Positions 1 to 7,711 of a DNA stretch of 34,292 nt are shown piece after piece. Every line of letters starts with the position of its first letter. Position 1 is the stretch's first letter. The notes beneath the pieces are model-generated. The model ran no database searches, was not told the DNA's origin, and worked only from the letters and a program-made list of their open reading frames with translations. Origin of the DNA: Bacteroidetes bacterium QH_10_64_37. GTDB lineage: Bacteria > Bacteroidota > Rhodothermia > Rhodothermales > Salinibacteraceae. The translations under genes and the position numbers were made by a program. Where the stretch lies: assembly GCA_003023105.1 (NCBI GenBank), contig PXSZ01000002.1, positions 1-34,292 of the forward strand. Reading direction: 5' to 3'.

Positions 1-2
1 TC

Positions 3-230
3 GGGCTCATCTTCGTCGTCGTCTTTCTCGGCATCACCCTGCAGGACATGGCCTTTATTGGAGATCTCGGGAACGTAAGTTCGCAGACGATTCAGGAGAT
101 GCAGGCTCAGCAGGAGCGTGCCGCGCAGGACTCCATTCCGGCGGAGTCTTTGAGAATCGCGCCCGGGGACTATCCCGATCAGAACCGCGGGGCGAGCCTG
201 CCGGCAGAGGGAGAATCGGGAGGAGGGTGA
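3..230 (+). CDS. C-terminal end of a membrane protein (partial)
   Basis: The reading frame is open from the window edge and ends at the TGA at 228-230, so only the last 75 residues are visible. It begins with a hydrophobic stretch (GLIFVVVFLGITL), which looks like the last membrane segment. A polar tail follows, with a short Gln/Glu-rich helix and a Pro/Gly/Glu-rich end that is probably disordered. The ATG at 48 is internal, because the frame continues upstream through the hydrophobic segment. I do not recognise the family from this fragment. A second small membrane protein follows 150 bp downstream on the same strand, so the two may be co-transcribed. Confidence 0.5.
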   Translation, partial: GLIFVVVFLGITLQDMAFIGDLGNVSSQTIQEMQAQQERAAQDSIPAESLRIAPGDYPDQNRGASLPAEGESGGG

Positions 231-380
231 ACGTGGCGTAACGAGGCAACAAGCCTCCGAGGTGCCGCAGAACCTTCGTGAATGTTTTATGTAAGAAGAG
301 GTGAGGAACCAAGAGGCTTCACCCCCTTGGCTTGAGGCGGGGACATCTCCGAGGAATCGTGGCCGCTTCTGCAGCGTGCG

Positions 381-680
381 ATGTTTCTTTTCTTCGCCGG
401 TCTCGTCGGTCTGACGGTTTTCGTGCTGATCGGCTGGGCCGGCACCATGGTATATCGGCTTTACAAGCCCGAGCAGTCTCGTCCGTTTGCCGATTCTCCG
501 GTCGTGCAGCGGAAGAAGGCTACGGCGCGGGGCGAACGCATATCGGTCGGGGTCCGCGAGATTCGTGCCGACCGGCGGCGAGCGGAACGGATTCAGAGTG
601 ATCGGTGGGAGTACGCGTGGGGCCGCTCGGACGGCATCCCGGAGTCGTGGCACGAAGACCTGTGGGCCCGCCGCAACTGA
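381..680 (+). CDS. Small single-pass membrane protein, unknown function
   Basis: A 99-residue protein that starts with an uncleaved hydrophobic helix at about residues 2-27 (phenylalanine, valine and glycine rich). The rest is a charged Arg/Glu-rich tail, probably cytoplasmic, ending in a tryptophan-containing acidic/basic segment (SWHEDLWARRN). No catalytic motif is visible. Its ATG is 150 bp after the preceding membrane-protein fragment. The 3' end converges on a nucleosidase-like gene only 16 bp away. The hydrophobic-then-charged profile is coherent only in this frame. An overlapping frame at 332-601 encodes a composition-biased product and was discarded. Function unknown. Confidence 0.5.
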   Translation: MFLFFAGLVGLTVFVLIGWAGTMVYRLYKPEQSRPFADSPVVQRKKATARGERISVGVREIRADRRRAERIQSDRWEYAWGRSDGIPESWHEDLWARRN

Positions 681-696
681 TTCGTTGGACCGCGTC

Positions 697-1314
697 TCAG
701 CCGTCGGGATTGCTCAGGATTGCCCCCACGCGTTCGTGGAGGAACGTGGCGACGGCCTCGTGGGCGTCCCGTCGCGCATCCGGATCCGCGTCGGTCCCGG
801 TGCGGTCGGTAATGCCCTTCACGATGTGGCAGGGGGTGCCGTGCTGGGCTGCCACGTAGGCGACGGCGTAGCCGGTACTGTCCCGCATGTCCGCGATTCG
901 CTCCCAGTAGCTTTGCTCCTCCGACTCCTCGTCGTCCGTGTGGTCCTGCGAGACGAGGGTGCCCTCGGTCGACAGATCGGCGGGACGGTCGAGGGGCATG
1001 CGGGGGTAGGAGGGCGCGTCGAGCACCACTCGGTCGCCTTCCAGGACGAAGGTCGCCCCCACAAGTGTGCCGACCTTAAGGTCGTCCGTAAGGGAAGTGG
1101 CACCGCCCGCGTGGACGAGAACGTCCACGTCGTACTGCTGAAGGAGCCGCTCCGTCGCGAGCGCGGCCTTGATTTTTCCGGGTCCGGTGACGGTGACGAG
1201 AACCTCGTTGATCTCCAGGGGCCGGCCCTCCTCCACGTCGTCGAGCCGCCCGCCGGCGTGTCGTTCGACGAACGGGGCTGCTTCCTCCGGGGTGGCAAAG
1301 ACAAGTCCAAGCAT
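697..1314 (-). CDS. Nucleoside phosphorylase / nucleosidase family protein
   Basis: A 205-residue protein with the fold signature of the PNP/UDP (MTA/SAH nucleosidase, futalosine hydrolase) superfamily. The N-terminal strand MLGLVFATPEEA is followed by VTGPGKIKAA at about residue 42 and a glycine-rich HAGGATSL at about 69. Near the C-terminus, the segment with MRDSTGYAVAYVA and HIVKGITD corresponds to the nucleoside-binding helix and following strand of the family. The usual Met-Glu of MTA/SAH nucleosidases is not obvious, so substrate specificity is open. Futalosine hydrolase or a purine nucleosidase are alternatives. I chose the ATG at 1314 because the 19 extra upstream codons do not fit the family's N-terminal strand. 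It is divergent from metF, with 91 bp between the starts. Confidence 0.72.
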   Translation of the reverse strand: MLGLVFATPEEAAPFVERHAGGRLDDVEEGRPLEINEVLVTVTGPGKIKAALATERLLQQYDVDVLVHAGGATSLTDDLKVGTLVGATFVLEGDRVVLDAPSYPRMPLDRPADLSTEGTLVSQDHTDDEESEEQSYWERIADMRDSTGYAVAYVAAQHGTPCHIVKGITDRTGTDADPDARRDAHEAVATFLHERVGAILSNPDG

Positions 1315-1405
1315 CGAACACCCGTGATTTTGGAAAGTATGAAGGGTGGTGTTTTGACTATCCGGCCACAATCAAGCAAATCTGCGAACAAATGTCACGC
1401 CCCGC

Positions 1406-2362
1406 ATGAAGGCTACCGAGCATTTTGATCGGGCATCGGAGCCGCTCATCTCCTACGAGATCATTCCGCCCAAACGAGGCGGCTCTGCGGAGCAGATCCT
1501 CCGGGTGGTCGAGGAACTCATGCCCTTCGATCCGCCCTTCATCGACGTGACCAGTCACTCGGCGGAGGTGGAGTACAAGCAGCAGGACGACGGCACCTGG
1601 CAGCGATGCGTGAAGCGGAAGCGGCCCGGGACGATTGGGCTCTGCGCCGCCATCGAGGCGCGCTTCGGCATCGACACGGTTCCGCACCTCCTGTGCAAGG
1701 GGTTTACGCGCGAGGAGACGGAGGACGCCCTCATTGAGTTGAGTTACCTGGGGATCGACAACGTACTCGCCATCCGGGGGGACGACAAGGGCTACGAGAA
1801 GTCCATCTCTGGAAATCGCTCCCGCAACGAGTACGCCGTCGATCTCGTGCGGCAGATCCAGGACATGAACCAAGGAAGATATCTGGAGGACATGATGAAC
1901 GCCGAGCCCACGGACTTCTGCGTGGGGGTGGGCGGCTATCCGGAAACGCACATCGGGGCGCCCAATCTGGCCTGGGACATCATGCGGCTGAAAGAGAAGG
2001 TGGACGCCGGGGCCGACTACATTGTGACGCAGATGTTCTTCGACAACGAGTACTTCTTCCACTTCGTCGACAAATGCCGGGAGGTGGGCATTGAGGTGCC
2101 CATCGTGCCGGGCATCAAGATCCTGAAGCGGAAGCGGCACCTCCGCCTTCTGCCAAAATACTTCCACACGGAAATCCCCGAGGAGCTCGCCGCCGAGGCG
2201 GACGCGGCCGACCCGGATGACGTGGAGAACATCGGCGTGGACTGGGCCATCCGCCAGACCCGAGAGCTAATGGAAGCGGGCGTTCCCTGCGTCCACTTCT
2301 ACATCATGTCGAGCGCGGACACGGTCAAAAAGGTCGTGGAGCCCTTGCACGAAATGGCGTAG
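1406..2362 (+). CDS. metF: Methylenetetrahydrofolate reductase
   Basis: A 318-residue TIM-barrel flavoprotein that reduces 5,10-methylene-THF to 5-methyl-THF for methionine synthesis, with FAD as cofactor. Family marks are in the expected order: SYEIIPPKRG near residue 16 (the catalytic Glu strand), IDVTSHSAEVEY, PHLLCKGFTREE near 96, VLAIRGDD near 118, FCVGVGGYPETH near 171 and YIVTQMFFDNE near 208 (FAD and folate pocket), then PIVPGIK near 232. Length matches bacterial MetF. It has its own divergent promoter region, shared with the nucleosidase-like gene. It ends convergently with hpf, and the spacer between them carries an octamer repeat array. Confidence 0.95.
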   Translation: MKATEHFDRASEPLISYEIIPPKRGGSAEQILRVVEELMPFDPPFIDVTSHSAEVEYKQQDDGTWQRCVKRKRPGTIGLCAAIEARFGIDTVPHLLCKGFTREETEDALIELSYLGIDNVLAIRGDDKGYEKSISGNRSRNEYAVDLVRQIQDMNQGRYLEDMMNAEPTDFCVGVGGYPETHIGAPNLAWDIMRLKEKVDAGADYIVTQMFFDNEYFFHFVDKCREVGIEVPIVPGIKILKRKRHLRLLPKYFHTEIPEELAAEADAADPDDVENIGVDWAIRQTRELMEAGVPCVHFYIMSSADTVKKVVEPLHEMA

Positions 2363-2368
2363 TCGTCT

Positions 2369-2408
2369 GTACGTGTGGAGGGATGGGGGGATGGATGTGC
2401 GGAAGGGC
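2369..2408 (+). repeat. Array of degenerate 8-nt units after metF
   Basis: Five consecutive octamers in strict register start 7 nt after the metF stop codon. The units read GTACGTGT, GGAGGGAT, GGGGGGAT, GGATGTGC and GGAAGGGC, so the common pattern is close to GGANGTGT. Sibling arrays with the same unit size and similar consensus occur at 8397-8444 and 10145-10176. The rest of the 144-bp convergent spacer holds only a weak 5-bp hairpin. Confidence 0.5.
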
Positions 2409-2506
2409 GAGACGCGGGGAAAGCGTTTTTTCGCCGCGTCGCCCGTTCGCCACGTCCCCCGTCTTCGACAGGGCACAACCTGGGTTTTTGGAACCCTCCC
2501 CGAGCT

Positions 2507-2827
2507 CTACCGGTGCGCATCCTTGTCCTTGCTGCGCAGCTTCGACTTGTATTTTTCGAGCTGGCGGCGGAGGTGGTCGACACAGAGATTAATCGCCTCC
2601 TCGTGGTCGCTCGCCGCGTCATCGGCCGAGAGGCGTTTCTGGTAGACGTCGATGGTGACGGTGGCGGTTTTGTGTTCGGCGGGAGAGTTGTCTTCACTGA
2701 GAATGACGTGCGCGCTGGTAATCCCGTCGTAGAACTGCTCCAGCTTGGCCGTTCGGGTTTGCGCGTACTCGCGGACGCGGTCGCTCACGTCGACGTGGCG
2801 TGCCGTAACCTGGGTCTGAAAAGCCAT
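2507..2827 (-). CDS. hpf: Ribosome hibernation-promoting factor, short form
   Basis: A 106-residue protein with the beta-alpha-beta-beta-beta-alpha layout of the HPF/RaiA (S30AE) family, which binds the decoding centre of the 30S subunit and silences ribosomes in stationary phase. Recognisable parts are the N-terminal strand MAFQTQVTARHVDVSD, the helix carrying LEQFYDGI, an acidic strand pair around HVILSEDNSP, KTATVTIDV, and the C-terminal helix LRRQLEKYKSKLRSKDKD. There is no C-terminal dimerisation domain, so this is the short form. The start is fixed by an unusually good ribosome-binding site (GGAGGT at 2840-2835, 7 nt before the ATG). The frame stays open upstream but overlaps ybeY. It is the last gene of the csp-ybeY-hpf cluster. 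Confidence 0.88.
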   Translation of the reverse strand: MAFQTQVTARHVDVSDRVREYAQTRTAKLEQFYDGITSAHVILSEDNSPAEHKTATVTIDVYQKRLSADDAASDHEEAINLCVDHLRRQLEKYKSKLRSKDKDAHR

Positions 2828-2900
2828 AAGACGTACCTCCGAGTTGTGTGCAAAAGAGGGCGATTCCCCGCGTCGTCTCACAGCGTTCGCGGACCCTCTC

Positions 2901-3374
2901 TCATTCCGTTTCGTGAGGAGATGTTTCGACTGCGTCGAGGAATCGGTTCTCTTTTCGGCGCATTGTCTCCTGTCCCGACTCGGTCGCGTCGTCGTACCCG
3001 AGAAGGTGCAGGACGCCGTGAATGACGTACCGGTAGGCCTCGCGCTCAAACGACGTATTGAACTCCTCGTGGCGCTCGGCGGCCGTGTCCAGGTCCACGT
3101 ACACTTCTCCCTCCACTCCTGCCGGGTCCGCATCGGGGGTCGGATTGGCTCGAAGCGAGAAGGAGAGAACGTCCGTGTTGTAGTCGTGATCGAGATGCTC
3201 CCGGTTCAGGCGCCGGACCGTCTCGTGCCCGGTGAGGACTATGCTGAGGTGAACGAGCGTCGCCCCTTCCACCGCAAGCACGTGGCGGATCAGTTGACGG
3301 AGCGCCGCGTCGTCGAGACGGCGAGACGGGTGGGCCTGCTCGATGGAGAGCGATTCCGGGTACACCTCGGACAC
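2901..3374 (-). CDS. ybeY: Endoribonuclease YbeY (rRNA maturation factor)
   Basis: A 157-residue metal-dependent RNase that acts in 16S rRNA 3'-end maturation and ribosome quality control. The family block HGVLHLLGYDD lies at residues 119-129, preceded by TDVLSFSL near 67 and a GEVYVDLD strand near 89. The third metal-ligand position of the E. coli motif (His) is Asp129 here, a change I associate with Bacteroidota-type YbeY. I chose the GTG at 3374 because it lies 37 nt past the csp stop. Upstream in-frame starts would overlap csp and add a composition-biased extension. The start is uncertain; a GTG at 3365 is also possible. It sits between csp and hpf, all on the minus strand. Confidence 0.85.
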   Translation of the reverse strand: MSEVYPESLSIEQAHPSRRLDDAALRQLIRHVLAVEGATLVHLSIVLTGHETVRRLNREHLDHDYNTDVLSFSLRANPTPDADPAGVEGEVYVDLDTAAERHEEFNTSFEREAYRYVIHGVLHLLGYDDATESGQETMRRKENRFLDAVETSPHETE

Positions 3375-3411
3375 AACGGCGTAGAGACTATGACAAAGGG
3401 GACCGCTTCGG

Positions 3412-3741
3412 CTACAGCGAAGGGTCCCGAGAGGATCCACCGGACGGGGACGGATCGACCTGGGCCGTGGGATCGATCTCCGAGAGATCGAAGTCCCCGG
3501 CCGCCTCCTCGCCCCGAGCATCGCTCTCCTCGTCGTCCAGGGCCACGACGTCCAGGGCGTGCGGCCCTTTCGGTCCGTCGTTCATTTCAAACTGGACTTG
3601 CTGGTCGCTCTGGAGGGTCTTGAAGTCGTCGTCCGACTCAATATTCGAGTAGTGAACGAACACGTCCTCGCCGTCGTCGGGGTGATGGATGAATCCGTAG
3701 CCTTTCTCGGCGTCAAACCACTTGACAGTACTCGTCCTCAT
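3412..3741 (-). CDS. Cold-shock-domain protein with acidic tail
   Basis: A 109-residue single-stranded nucleic-acid-binding protein. The cold-shock domain covers residues 1-68 with STVKWFDAEKGYGFI (RNP1) and DVFVHYSNIE (RNP2), followed by DQQVQFEMNDGPKGPHALDVV. Residues 69-109 form an extra acidic, low-complexity tail (DDEESDARGEEAAGDFDLSE) that standard 70-residue Csp proteins lack. A charged tail of this kind suits a high-salt cytoplasm. It is the first gene of the csp-ybeY-hpf cluster, and a near-consensus promoter about 215 bp upstream gives it a long untranslated leader, as in cspA-type genes. Confidence 0.9.
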   Translation of the reverse strand: MRTSTVKWFDAEKGYGFIHHPDDGEDVFVHYSNIESDDDFKTLQSDQQVQFEMNDGPKGPHALDVVALDDEESDARGEEAAGDFDLSEIDPTAQVDPSPSGGSSRDPSL

Positions 3742-3950
3742 AGCGTTGGCTTACATTTTCTGGGGGACTGGACCGCTCGACTGCGCTGGGTCCATCCGGA
3801 CCGGAAAGAGAAGAGACATGACTCAAACAGTTCAGCACGATGGTACGTGAAATATAAATACATCCCGGGAAGACCCAAAGAATCACGTGCACGATATCAC
3901 CCACATGCTACACCACGAGATCGGTCGAATCTAACGGGGGATGATATCTG
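3742..3950 (-). promoter_or_regulatory. Long untranslated leader of the csp gene
   Basis: About 210 nt between the predicted transcription start (near 3951) and the csp ATG contain no plausible gene on this strand. Long structured leaders that change fold with temperature are established for cspA-family mRNAs. Whether this leader behaves that way is inferred only from its length and position. It contains local palindromes such as GTGCAC near 3890 and CCCGGG near 3866. Confidence 0.4.
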
Positions 3951-3957
3951 TCTGCCG

Positions 3958-3986
3958 AATATAGTCGAGGTTGATCATTCTGTCAA
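3958..3986 (-). promoter_or_regulatory. Sigma-70-like promoter for csp
   Basis: On the minus strand a perfect -35 TTGACA (3986-3981) is followed after exactly 17 nt by TATATT (3963-3958), which differs from the TATAAT consensus at one base. It lies just past the end of the GT117 gene and points at csp. It is the best promoter match I found in the window. Confidence 0.65.
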
Positions 3987-3999
3987 GTGTAAAACGGAA

Positions 4000-6948
4000 T
4001 CACTGGTTGGAGGGCGACGAGGGCTGAGGTGACTGCTGAGGCGCGTTCCCCGGGCTCGGCTGAGTCATCGGACCGGAGGGCTGAAAGGCCTCACCTGTCG
4101 TATCGCCGGTCAGACCGTAGGCCCGACGGATGCGCCCGGGAACTCGGTACGGCGCGTTGGCCAAAACCTTGTCGATCTTCTGGTCAAAGTTCTCCGTCGT
4201 TGCCTTTTGACTCATTTTGAGATAAGACGAGCGGAGCCGGCCTGCGTACCGGAGCGCGATGCTAAACTGCCGCCGCGAGTTGGCTGTTCGAAGCTGCGTC
4301 AGGACGATCGGCTCGGCCTTCTCCATGAGCGCCGCAACTTTCTCGGTGTTGCCGAGGGCCCGGTAGGCCTGGGCGGTAAAGAAGAGCGTTTGCATGTCGG
4401 CCGGAATGGTGGAGAAGGGAACCGACGCCGTGAAGTTGTTCAGGAGCTGTTCGGAGGTTTGCACCTTGTTTCTGCGTTCCAGCTGCTCGGCCGCGTGGGA
4501 GAAGTGAAGCCGGTACCCGTCGACCATGCGTCGCGCATTCTGGTTGTAGTAGACGGTCGAGTCGCGGAGATTCGTGAACCGGAACTGCGACATGCGATCG
4601 GCGGTCAGGCCCGGAATGACGCGCCCGAGCGAGTTCTTGTGCTTGATGGGAAGGACGCGATAGGTCTGGCCCTCCAGCTGGAAGTAGTTTTTGAGGTTCA
4701 GCTGGCCGGAGCGCGCCACCGTGACGGCGAAGTAGAGGGGCCGATCCCACCCGTTTCCGGCAATGGTGCGCAGCATGTTGTAGGCAACGATGTCGGCGGT
4801 CTGCAGGATGCGCGTGTCGTTCCGGAAGGGGCGTCCCTTCAGCGTCCACGTCATCGGGTCTTCGAGGGCCGTGGTGTCGGCCGAGTCGGAGAGGTAAGCG
4901 TCGATTTGCGGACGGAGCTTGTCGGGATTTACGGGCAGCTTCATTTTCTTCGGCTTCCACCGCCGGTAGCTGAGCTTGTCGATCTGCTCCGCCGACATTG
5001 AAATGGGGAGGGGCTCCGACTCGTACGCGGCCTCGTTTTTGAGATGGCGCACGTACCACTTCGTGTTGAGCAGCGACAGGTTCACCACGCGCACGTCCTG
5101 CCGCACTCCTTCCACGGTCTGGAGGTACCACAGCGGATAGGTGTCATTGTCGCCGTTGGTGAACAGAATGCCGTCCTCCGCAACACTGCTCAGCATGTTG
5201 TATGCGTAGTCGCGCGGCACGTAATTCTCGGAGCGGTCGTGGTCGCCGTAGTTCTCCAGCGCCATCCACCCCGGCACGGCCAGGAAGACGAGAAGCCCCG
5301 TGCCGAGCAGGGAGGCCATCTGAGCCGTGTTCGACAAGGTCTCCTGAATGGACTCGTACACCATTTGCACAATGCCGCCGGCCCCGATTCCGATCCACAG
5401 GCTGAAGGCGAAGAAACTCCCGACGTAGGAGTAGTGCCGCTCGCGCGGCTGCATCGGCGTCTGGTTCAGGTAGATGATGATCCCGATGCCCGTGACAAAG
5501 AACAGCACGAACAGGCTGAAGGCCCGTCGCCAGTCGCGGCTAAAGTGGTAAAAGGCCCCGAACAGTCCCAACAGGAGCGGAAGCGCAAAGTAGACGTTGC
5601 GCGACTCCTTCTCGCTGGGCGTCCGCAGGGTGCTGGCCGGTTTGACGTGCTGATCGAGCCCCGGAATGCCCGTCATCCACGGCGCCCCCTGCACGTCGCT
5701 CGCCCGGCCCGAGAAATTCCAGAGGAAGTACCGAAGGTACATGTATCCCACCTGGTATTCGAAGAAGAACTCCAGGTCGGAGTCGTAGCGCTTGTAGACC
5801 TGCCAGTGCTGAGGATCGATGGAGTGGCGGCGGGGAAACAGCGTCGTCTCGCCGTCGCGGCGGTTCACCTGTTCCGTTTCGTCGCTGTAGCTTACGCCCT
5901 GCAGCAGCGGGGTAGACCCATACTGCTCGCGCTCGAGGTAGGAGATAAATTCCTCGATCGTGTCCGGGTCGTTCATGTCGATCGGCGGGTCGGTCGCGCT
6001 GCGGACGAAGACGAGCGCGTACGAGGCGTACCCGATGAAGATGACGGTGACGCACATGAAGGCGAGGTTCGCCATGGGCATGCGCCGCTGGTGCGTCTTG
6101 TACACCCCGTATCCGAGGGCGAGGCCCAAAATGAGGGCCGTGAGGAAGGGCGCCCCGACAGCCTCGAACAGCTTGGGAAGTCCCACGATGATGCCCGGAT
6201 AGATGGCGAAGAAGAGGGCCGACGCAATCGCTCCCGCAGCGACAATCCGGAGCCAGCGCTGCTGGGTGGACCAGTGCTCGCGGTCGAACTCAGTGAAGAA
6301 GACGATGAGGGCGACGAAGAAGAAGGCCAACAGGCTCAGGAGGTGTACCCCAATGGCCATGCCGAAGAGAAACGCAATGAGGACGAGGTACCGGTTGGCG
6401 TTGAGCTGGAAGAGGTGCCGGCCGCCGCCGAGCTGCGCCTCCTCGGTGCGGGCCGCGTCGCTCCAGCGGAGCACAAGCCACACGACCATGGCCGTAAAGA
6501 ACGTGGAGAGCGCGTAGACCTCGGCGATGCCCGCGTTGAACCAGAAGGAGTCGCTCACCGAGAACGCCACGGCGCCGACCACGCCGCTGGTGAGGGCAGC
6601 CACGTACTGCCCAGTGGACTGCGCGCCAAGATCCGGCTGCCATCGCCGCACCAGGCGAACGATGATGAGGTGCGCGAGCAACACCGTGCCGGCGCTCGCC
6701 AGCACCGAGAGGAGGTTAACCGCCAGCGCCACGGTTTCCTGCGACGGGGCCAGCATGGAGAAAATGCGGGCCAGGAGCAGATAGAACGGTGCTCCCGGCG
6801 GGTGCATCACCTGGAGGGTGAAGGCGCTAGCAATGCGTTCGCCGGGGTCCCAGAAGGAGACCGTGGGGGCGACGGTGGCCAGGTAGAGGCCCAGCGCCCA
6901 CAGAAAAACGAGCCCGGCAGTAATGCGATCAATCCGCTTCCGATTCAT
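4000..6948 (-). CDS. GT117 / DUF2723 (TMEM260-like) membrane glycosyltransferase
   Basis: A 982-residue polytopic inner-membrane protein. The N-terminus carries the DUF2723 signature: first membrane helix at about 10-28, then APTVSFWDPGERIAS and LQVMHPPGAPFYLLLARIFS, where the acidic and His/Pro residues resemble the catalytic loop of protein O-mannosyltransferases. About ten more hydrophobic segments follow up to about residue 590. A soluble C-terminal half comes next (ENYVPRDYAYN, NGDNDTYPLWYLQ), then a helical region and a Gln/Pro/Ser-rich tail. Homologues of this family in animals (TMEM260) O-mannosylate proteins; transfer of sugar to periplasmic or exported proteins is inferred here. I chose the ATG at 6948 because it directly precedes the first helix. 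A secreted thioredoxin-like gene ends 52 bp upstream. Confidence 0.82.
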   Translation of the reverse strand: MNRKRIDRITAGLVFLWALGLYLATVAPTVSFWDPGERIASAFTLQVMHPPGAPFYLLLARIFSMLAPSQETVALAVNLLSVLASAGTVLLAHLIIVRLVRRWQPDLGAQSTGQYVAALTSGVVGAVAFSVSDSFWFNAGIAEVYALSTFFTAMVVWLVLRWSDAARTEEAQLGGGRHLFQLNANRYLVLIAFLFGMAIGVHLLSLLAFFFVALIVFFTEFDREHWSTQQRWLRIVAAGAIASALFFAIYPGIIVGLPKLFEAVGAPFLTALILGLALGYGVYKTHQRRMPMANLAFMCVTVIFIGYASYALVFVRSATDPPIDMNDPDTIEEFISYLEREQYGSTPLLQGVSYSDETEQVNRRDGETTLFPRRHSIDPQHWQVYKRYDSDLEFFFEYQVGYMYLRYFLWNFSGRASDVQGAPWMTGIPGLDQHVKPASTLRTPSEKESRNVYFALPLLLGLFGAFYHFSRDWRRAFSLFVLFFVTGIGIIIYLNQTPMQPRERHYSYVGSFFAFSLWIGIGAGGIVQMVYESIQETLSNTAQMASLLGTGLLVFLAVPGWMALENYGDHDRSENYVPRDYAYNMLSSVAEDGILFTNGDNDTYPLWYLQTVEGVRQDVRVVNLSLLNTKWYVRHLKNEAAYESEPLPISMSAEQIDKLSYRRWKPKKMKLPVNPDKLRPQIDAYLSDSADTTALEDPMTWTLKGRPFRNDTRILQTADIVAYNMLRTIAGNGWDRPLYFAVTVARSGQLNLKNYFQLEGQTYRVLPIKHKNSLGRVIPGLTADRMSQFRFTNLRDSTVYYNQNARRMVDGYRLHFSHAAEQLERRNKVQTSEQLLNNFTASVPFSTIPADMQTLFFTAQAYRALGNTEKVAALMEKAEPIVLTQLRTANSRRQFSIALRYAGRLRSSYLKMSQKATTENFDQKIDKVLANAPYRVPGRIRRAYGLTGDTTGEAFQPSGPMTQPSPGNAPQQSPQPSSPSNQ

Positions 6949-7000
6949 CCGAACGGGAATAAAGTGATGTCTGGAAAGGTGAGCGTGAGAGGGGGCGCGG

Positions 7001-7639
7001 TTACCACTCCGCGCTCGTCGCATCGAGGAGCGACTGGATGGTGTTCATTTCCATCTCGCCGTAGTTCATCGCAAACGCGAGCTCCCCGTTGTTGTGGAAG
7101 ATCCAGGTGGAAGGGACCCACGTGACGGGGAGGCTCAGGAAGGACCGCCGACGGTTCGACTCGTCGTCGCTCGGGCCGAGATCCGGCTGCGTCACCTCGG
7201 CGACGCGATCGGGCAGGCCGTACGTGCTGAGGACCTCGGTGCCCTTCTCGCTGTCATTCCACACGGTTACAAACGTAAACGTGACGTTCGGATTGTCGGC
7301 GACGAGGTCCGCCCAGCCGTTCTTTAGCTCGTTTTTAGAGTTCGAGCACCAGGGCGCCCAGAAGTGCACCACGTGGAGCCCGTCCGTCTCGATGCGGTCC
7401 TGCACAAAGGCCTCTGCATCCGTGGTGGGGGCGACCGACACGGCGGGCGTTGGGTCGGTCACCGCCGACTGCTTGGCCCACGACGTGCCGGCGTCAGTCG
7501 CTGCGCTCCTGGAGTCGGCTGGCGCCTCCGCGTCGATCGGTTGCAGCCGGCCGGCCGGACACGCCGAATTGTCCTGCGCGTGGGCCGGAAAGGCCGTTGC
7601 GAGAAGGAGGCTCAGGAGAAAGGGCAAAAGCGACTTCAC
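7001..7639 (-). CDS. Secreted thioredoxin-like protein with a CxxS site
   Basis: A 212-residue protein with a signal peptide (residues 1-21, cleavage after AHA) and a low-complexity Ala/Thr/Asp linker to about residue 75. A thioredoxin-like domain follows with HVVHFWAPWCSNSKNELK at 89-106, TFTFVTVWND and a cis-Pro-type strand LPVTWVPSTWIFHNNG. The usual CxxC is Cys98-Ser-Asn-Ser101, so only the N-terminal cysteine remains. Such a site can form mixed disulfides or act in isomerase or glutathionylation chemistry but not as a normal dithiol reductase. The start is GTG at 7639. It lies between rsmI (72 bp) and the GT117 gene (52 bp), so an operon is likely. Confidence 0.72.
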   Translation of the reverse strand: MKSLLPFLLSLLLATAFPAHAQDNSACPAGRLQPIDAEAPADSRSAATDAGTSWAKQSAVTDPTPAVSVAPTTDAEAFVQDRIETDGLHVVHFWAPWCSNSKNELKNGWADLVADNPNVTFTFVTVWNDSEKGTEVLSTYGLPDRVAEVTQPDLGPSDDESNRRRSFLSLPVTWVPSTWIFHNNGELAFAMNYGEMEMNTIQSLLDATSAEW

Positions 7640-7711
7640 AGAACTACGGAATCCGGTGAGCGAAGGCGCAGGGGCGTTGCGGGAGGGGGCGGAAAGGGGT
7701 GCGGAGGAGGG

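Noticed and set aside
487..1428. A 313-codon open frame opposite the nucleosidase-like gene
   Set aside because: Biased composition with no recognisable domain; it overlaps the start of metF and lies antisense to a protein with family motifs.
5044..7125. A 693-codon open frame on the strand opposite the GT117 gene
   Set aside because: It is a product of high GC at third codon positions. Its translation is rich in Arg, Glu, Gly and His, with no hydrophobic core or family motif, while the opposite frame is a clear membrane enzyme.
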